From the NCBI GenBank assembly GCA_025061865.1, contig JANXAA010000011.1, forward strand, positions 8,657 through 16,166: a stretch of DNA of 7,510 nucleotides. The letters are read 5' to 3'. Position numbers and translations under genes: made by a program. The notes below the pieces were generated by a model. It saw only the letters and a program-made list of their open reading frames with translations. It did not search any database and was not told the origin of the DNA. This DNA comes from Acidobacteriota bacterium. Its GTDB lineage: Bacteria; Acidobacteriota; HRBIN11. Of the stretch, positions 5,450 to 7,510 are shown piece by piece; positions within the stretch are counted from its first letter, which is position 1, and every line of letters starts with the position of its first letter.

Positions 5450-5994
5450 CAAACCCCTCCGTAGACGACCTGCCAGACGGCTAAGACGGTCCGCACACTC
5501 CGTAAGACGGCCGTCGCCGTGATGGTCGCCCCCGTAATGTTGGGCACGTCTCGGCCTAACCAGAGGCGGTCGTCCAGGGTTCGCCCCTGGAATCGTTGGA
5601 GCCACCGGTCCGACGGTTGATAGTCTGGCGGCTCCTCGAAGGCCAAGACCTCGACCTGTCGGACCCGGCCGTCGCCGTCGAGGACGATCAAGAGCGTTTC
5701 ATGATGGGTCCGCAAGACGTGCGTGTCCGTCACACCGTAGCCAATGACGGCTGACCCCTGCCAGACCTCATAGAAACGATACAACCGGGGGACGGACCGG
5801 ACCCGGGCCCGCTTTTCGACTTCTGCCTGCTGGTCTCGGGTCAGGTAGACAAACCGCTTCTCGACCTTTGCGGCTAGGGGGAAGACCCGGCGAAGGATTT
5901 CCTCAACTCGGTCAGGGGCTTGAGCTCGGACCAGACATGGGGTTCCCAGGCTGATGCAGAGCCACAGCCCCACCCACCGCCTCTGCGTCGTCAT
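5449..5994 (-). CDS. Secreted FMN-binding domain protein (FMN_bind, NqrC/RnfG-like)
   Basis: The 181-residue protein starts with a signal peptide (MTTQRRWVGLWLCISL, cleavage plausible at VRA-QA) and is exported to the periplasm. The C-terminal half (about 78-172) fits the FMN_bind domain of NqrC/RnfG-type proteins, in which the flavin is joined to a Thr through a phosphoester made by ApbE. The attachment motif reads NITGATITATAVLRSV, so Thr157 is the expected flavinylation site. The Asp usually three residues before the first Ser/Thr of the motif is Pro here, although Asp149 lies five before it. The start at 5994 rests on GGAGG five bases upstream and on the signal peptide; a longer frame to 6147 adds implausible sequence. 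It is coupled to the four-helix membrane gene. It probably shuttles electrons outside the cytoplasm. Nearby ApbE is not seen in the window. Confidence 0.85.
   Translation of the reverse strand: MTTQRRWVGLWLCISLGTPCLVRAQAPDRVEEILRRVFPLAAKVEKRFVYLTRDQQAEVEKRARVRSVPRLYRFYEVWQGSAVIGYGVTDTHVLRTHHETLLIVLDGDGRVRQVEVLAFEEPPDYQPSDRWLQRFQGRTLDDRLWLGRDVPNITGATITATAVLRSVRTVLAVWQVVYGGV
5454..5460 (-). promoter_or_regulatory. Strong Shine-Dalgarno GGAGGGG fixing the start at 5449
   Basis: GGAGGGG sits four bases (TTTG) before the ATG at 5449, and the stop of the preceding gene overlaps that ATG (TGATG). This rules out the longer frame that begins at 5605 and indicates termination-reinitiation coupling. 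Confidence 0.75.
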
Positions 5995-5999
5995 GGCGA

Positions 6000-6004
6000 C
6001 CTCC
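6000..6004 (-). promoter_or_regulatory. Shine-Dalgarno GGAGG fixing the start at 5994
   Basis: GGAGG followed by TCGCC precedes the ATG at 5994. The protein from this ATG begins directly with a signal peptide, whereas the longer in-frame start at 6147 would bury it about 50 residues inside. Confidence 0.75.
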
Positions 6005-6034
6005 ACAGGATAGAGGATGCGAGACGCAGCTTTC

Positions 6035-6057
6035 CCGCCCCACTCGTTCGGGGGCGG
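6035..6057 (-). repeat. GC-rich perfect hairpin in the leader of the FMN-binding gene
   Basis: CCGCCCC and GGGGCGG form a 7-bp perfect stem around nine bases, about 40 bases before the ATG at 5994 and within the 174-bp gap after the porin gene. No T run follows on either strand, so it is not a typical intrinsic terminator. It might be an mRNA processing or attenuating structure. The rest of this gap shows no obvious -10 box, so the FMN-binding gene may be co-transcribed with the porin gene. Confidence 0.4.
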
Positions 6058-6168
6058 TCTTCCGAGGAATCTCCAGACCCGCTGCCTCGAACAGGGGGCA
6101 AGATGCCAGGCGAAGTCCCTGGCCCAGGTGCCGGTCCCGGGACGCAAGGTCGTCAGGATATCGAGACT

Positions 6169-7510
6169 TCAGAAGTTGAAGCCAATCCCCAGGTTCCACT
6201 GATTTCGGGCCGTCCCGGCTTCATTCCAGCGGTCCTGAAACTCGGCCTTGAGGACGACGGTCGGAATCGGCTTGAAGGTTAGGCCGACAGTCCACACCCG
6301 CTGGTTCTGGGCCGGGTCTCGTCGGAAGCCGGCCGGTACCCGGTGATGCGTATCGTAGGCCTCAAAACGCACGAAGGGTGCCAGGTAGGCGTTGGGAAAA
6401 CGGGTCGTCAGGGCGGGTAGACTCAATAGGTTGAAAGCTACCTCGGCGTAGCCCCCGACGATTTGCTCGGCGACCCCCTTATCGTCCGTCAGGTTTTGGA
6501 AGCGATTCAGTTGTTCGGCATTCTCGATCCAAGTCTGGACATACAGGCCTCGGACTTCTAGGCCCCGGTGCTGGAGGGTCCCGTGGACTTCGGCCATCCG
6601 CACGGGCACGTTCAGGGGCTGGCCATCAGGCCACTTCAGGCCCTGGTCGGCCCGGCCGGCGTAGGCGCCGACGCCTAACGTCACGCCCGCCGTCGGGATC
6701 CAGTCCAGGCGAGCCATCCCGGCCGGCGTGTGAAAGCGGGCCCGGTTGCCGTCAGGCCGACCGCCTCGGATACCGCTGGCCGTGAATCCCCGAGCGTCCA
6801 GACCCGACGTTAAATAGGTCCGGTAGTGAAATCCGTAGCCCAGCTCGCCGTAGATCCCGACGCCCAGCTCCCGCCACGTCGAGGGGATGACGACCCGCTC
6901 GACGTCGGGCCGCAAAACGCCGTGAAATGTGGACGGCTCGTGGACCTCGTTGATGATGCCCAGCGGATGAAGCAAGAGGCCCGCTCGTACGTTGACGGCC
7001 GGCGACAGCAGAAAGTCCAGGTACGCGAACTCCACGCCGATCATTCCCGCCTGCCGGTCCAGGTTCATCCCTGTCTTGCCATGCTCGAACTCGATCTCCG
7101 AATTAAAGAGGACTTGGTCCGTGAACCGGTAGCCCAAGTACATGACAATCCGCAGGGCATCCGCCGTCTTGGGGCCGTCCGAGACATTCTGGTAGATGAA
7201 CTCCCCGTAGCCGGCTAGGGAGACGCCCCGCTTGGCCTGATAGACTCGCGAAGCCGAAGGCCCCAGGCCGTATCGCTGGGAAGACGGGAGCTCCGGCGGA
7301 GCGGCTGCCTCCCGCAAACGTTGGACCTCTTCGGTTAGGACGTCGATCCGATTCTCCAAGTCCTTCAGGGTGGTCGCGTCGGCCTTGGCGGTCCGGAGCT
7401 GTTCGACCTCTGCCCGAAGTCGCTCGAGCTCCCGGAAGAGGTCCTCGAGGCGGGTCTCTTCCGCCGACGAGGCCTTCGAGGCGGGTGCCGGTACCACAAA
7501 CTTCAAAATT
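6169..7510 (-). CDS. Porin-like outer-membrane beta-barrel protein with N-terminal coiled coil, 5' end cut off
   Basis: The frame is open to the right edge; the only candidate start, a TTG at 7506, would leave no signal peptide, so the N-terminus is probably outside the window. About 446 residues are visible. The first 70 include a coiled coil (RLEDLFRELERLRAEVEQLR and onwards), as in trimeric porins with a periplasmic or lumenal helix. From about residue 95 alternating beta strands begin (SLAGYGEFIYQN), and the chain ends GIGFNF, a C-terminal Phe as recognised by the BAM complex. The segment around 173-225 (GLLLHPLGIINEVHEPSTF, then RPDVERVVIPSTWRELGVG) is a motif I recall from a conserved but little-studied family of outer-membrane proteins annotated as porins. 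The substrate is unknown; its neighbours suggest transport or outer-membrane redox traffic. Confidence 0.8.
   Translation of the reverse strand, partial: ILKFVVPAPASKASSAEETRLEDLFRELERLRAEVEQLRTAKADATTLKDLENRIDVLTEEVQRLREAAAPPELPSSQRYGLGPSASRVYQAKRGVSLAGYGEFIYQNVSDGPKTADALRIVMYLGYRFTDQVLFNSEIEFEHGKTGMNLDRQAGMIGVEFAYLDFLLSPAVNVRAGLLLHPLGIINEVHEPSTFHGVLRPDVERVVIPSTWRELGVGIYGELGYGFHYRTYLTSGLDARGFTASGIRGGRPDGNRARFHTPAGMARLDWIPTAGVTLGVGAYAGRADQGLKWPDGQPLNVPVRMAEVHGTLQHRGLEVRGLYVQTWIENAEQLNRFQNLTDDKGVAEQIVGGYAEVAFNLLSLPALTTRFPNAYLAPFVRFEAYDTHHRVPAGFRRDPAQNQRVWTVGLTFKPIPTVVLKAEFQDRWNEAGTARNQWNLGIGFNF

Noticed and set aside
5450..5605. Extended N-terminus of the four-helix membrane protein from a start at 5605
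   Set aside because: The ATG at 5449 has GGAGGGG upstream and overlaps the previous stop (TGATG). The extension is antisense-like Arg/Gly-rich sequence lying inside the FMN-binding gene.
6035..6057. Intrinsic terminator after the porin gene
   Set aside because: A good 7-bp GC stem but no T run follows on either strand, so I kept it only as a hairpin of unknown role.
5995..6147. Extended N-terminus of the FMN-binding protein from a start at 6147
   Set aside because: It would place the signal peptide internally, and it ignores the GGAGG site that precedes the ATG at 5994.
7498..7510. TTG at 7506 as the true start of the porin
   Set aside because: An outer-membrane barrel needs a signal peptide, and none is present from this codon. 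The frame stays open to the window edge, so the start is most likely outside.

Overview
This GC-rich 7.5-kb window has every recognisable gene on the minus strand, so it reads from right to left. A C-terminal-Phe outer-membrane beta-barrel, a lipoprotein-like protein and a rhomboid protease point to a diderm bacterium. The thrifty gene packing and a coiled-coil/PD-(D/E)XK family that I recall as common in thermophilic and deep-branching lineages would suit a thermophile or an uncultured phylum, but that placement is only an inference.

Right block (7510 to 4940): a 5'-truncated porin-like outer-membrane protein, a secreted FMN-binding-domain protein, and a four-helix, histidine-rich membrane protein. 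The last two overlap by one base (TGATG) and both have strong Shine-Dalgarno sites. Together they look like an extracytoplasmic flavin-linked electron-transfer or transport module: an inner-membrane helical protein, a periplasmic flavoprotein and an outer-membrane channel.

Between the blocks (4939 to 4614) lies a 326-bp non-coding stretch. It holds one arm of a 23/24-bp imperfect inverted-repeat pair (arms 4703-4726 and 4944-4966), a smaller hairpin, and a convincing TATAAT -10 box with a perfect operator-like palindrome just upstream. That promoter would start the left block.

Left block (4613 to the left edge): a rhomboid intramembrane protease, a lipoprotein-like protein with an Ig-like fold, a coiled-coil protein with a predicted PD-(D/E)XK domain, and two consecutive P-loop ATPases of the DUF2791/BrxD type. 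Four of the five genes overlap a neighbour (10, 8 and 17 bp), so this looks like one operon or two adjoining ones. It runs off the left edge within the second ATPase. Tandem DUF2791-type ATPases are known from BREX type 2 and from related helicase/TerB-like clusters that are suspected genome-defence systems. Here such a pair sits behind a nuclease-fold coiled-coil protein and a rhomboid/lipoprotein pair, and this unusual combination is the most interesting feature of the window. No methyltransferase, PglZ or helicase lies inside the window, so it cannot be called BREX from this sequence.
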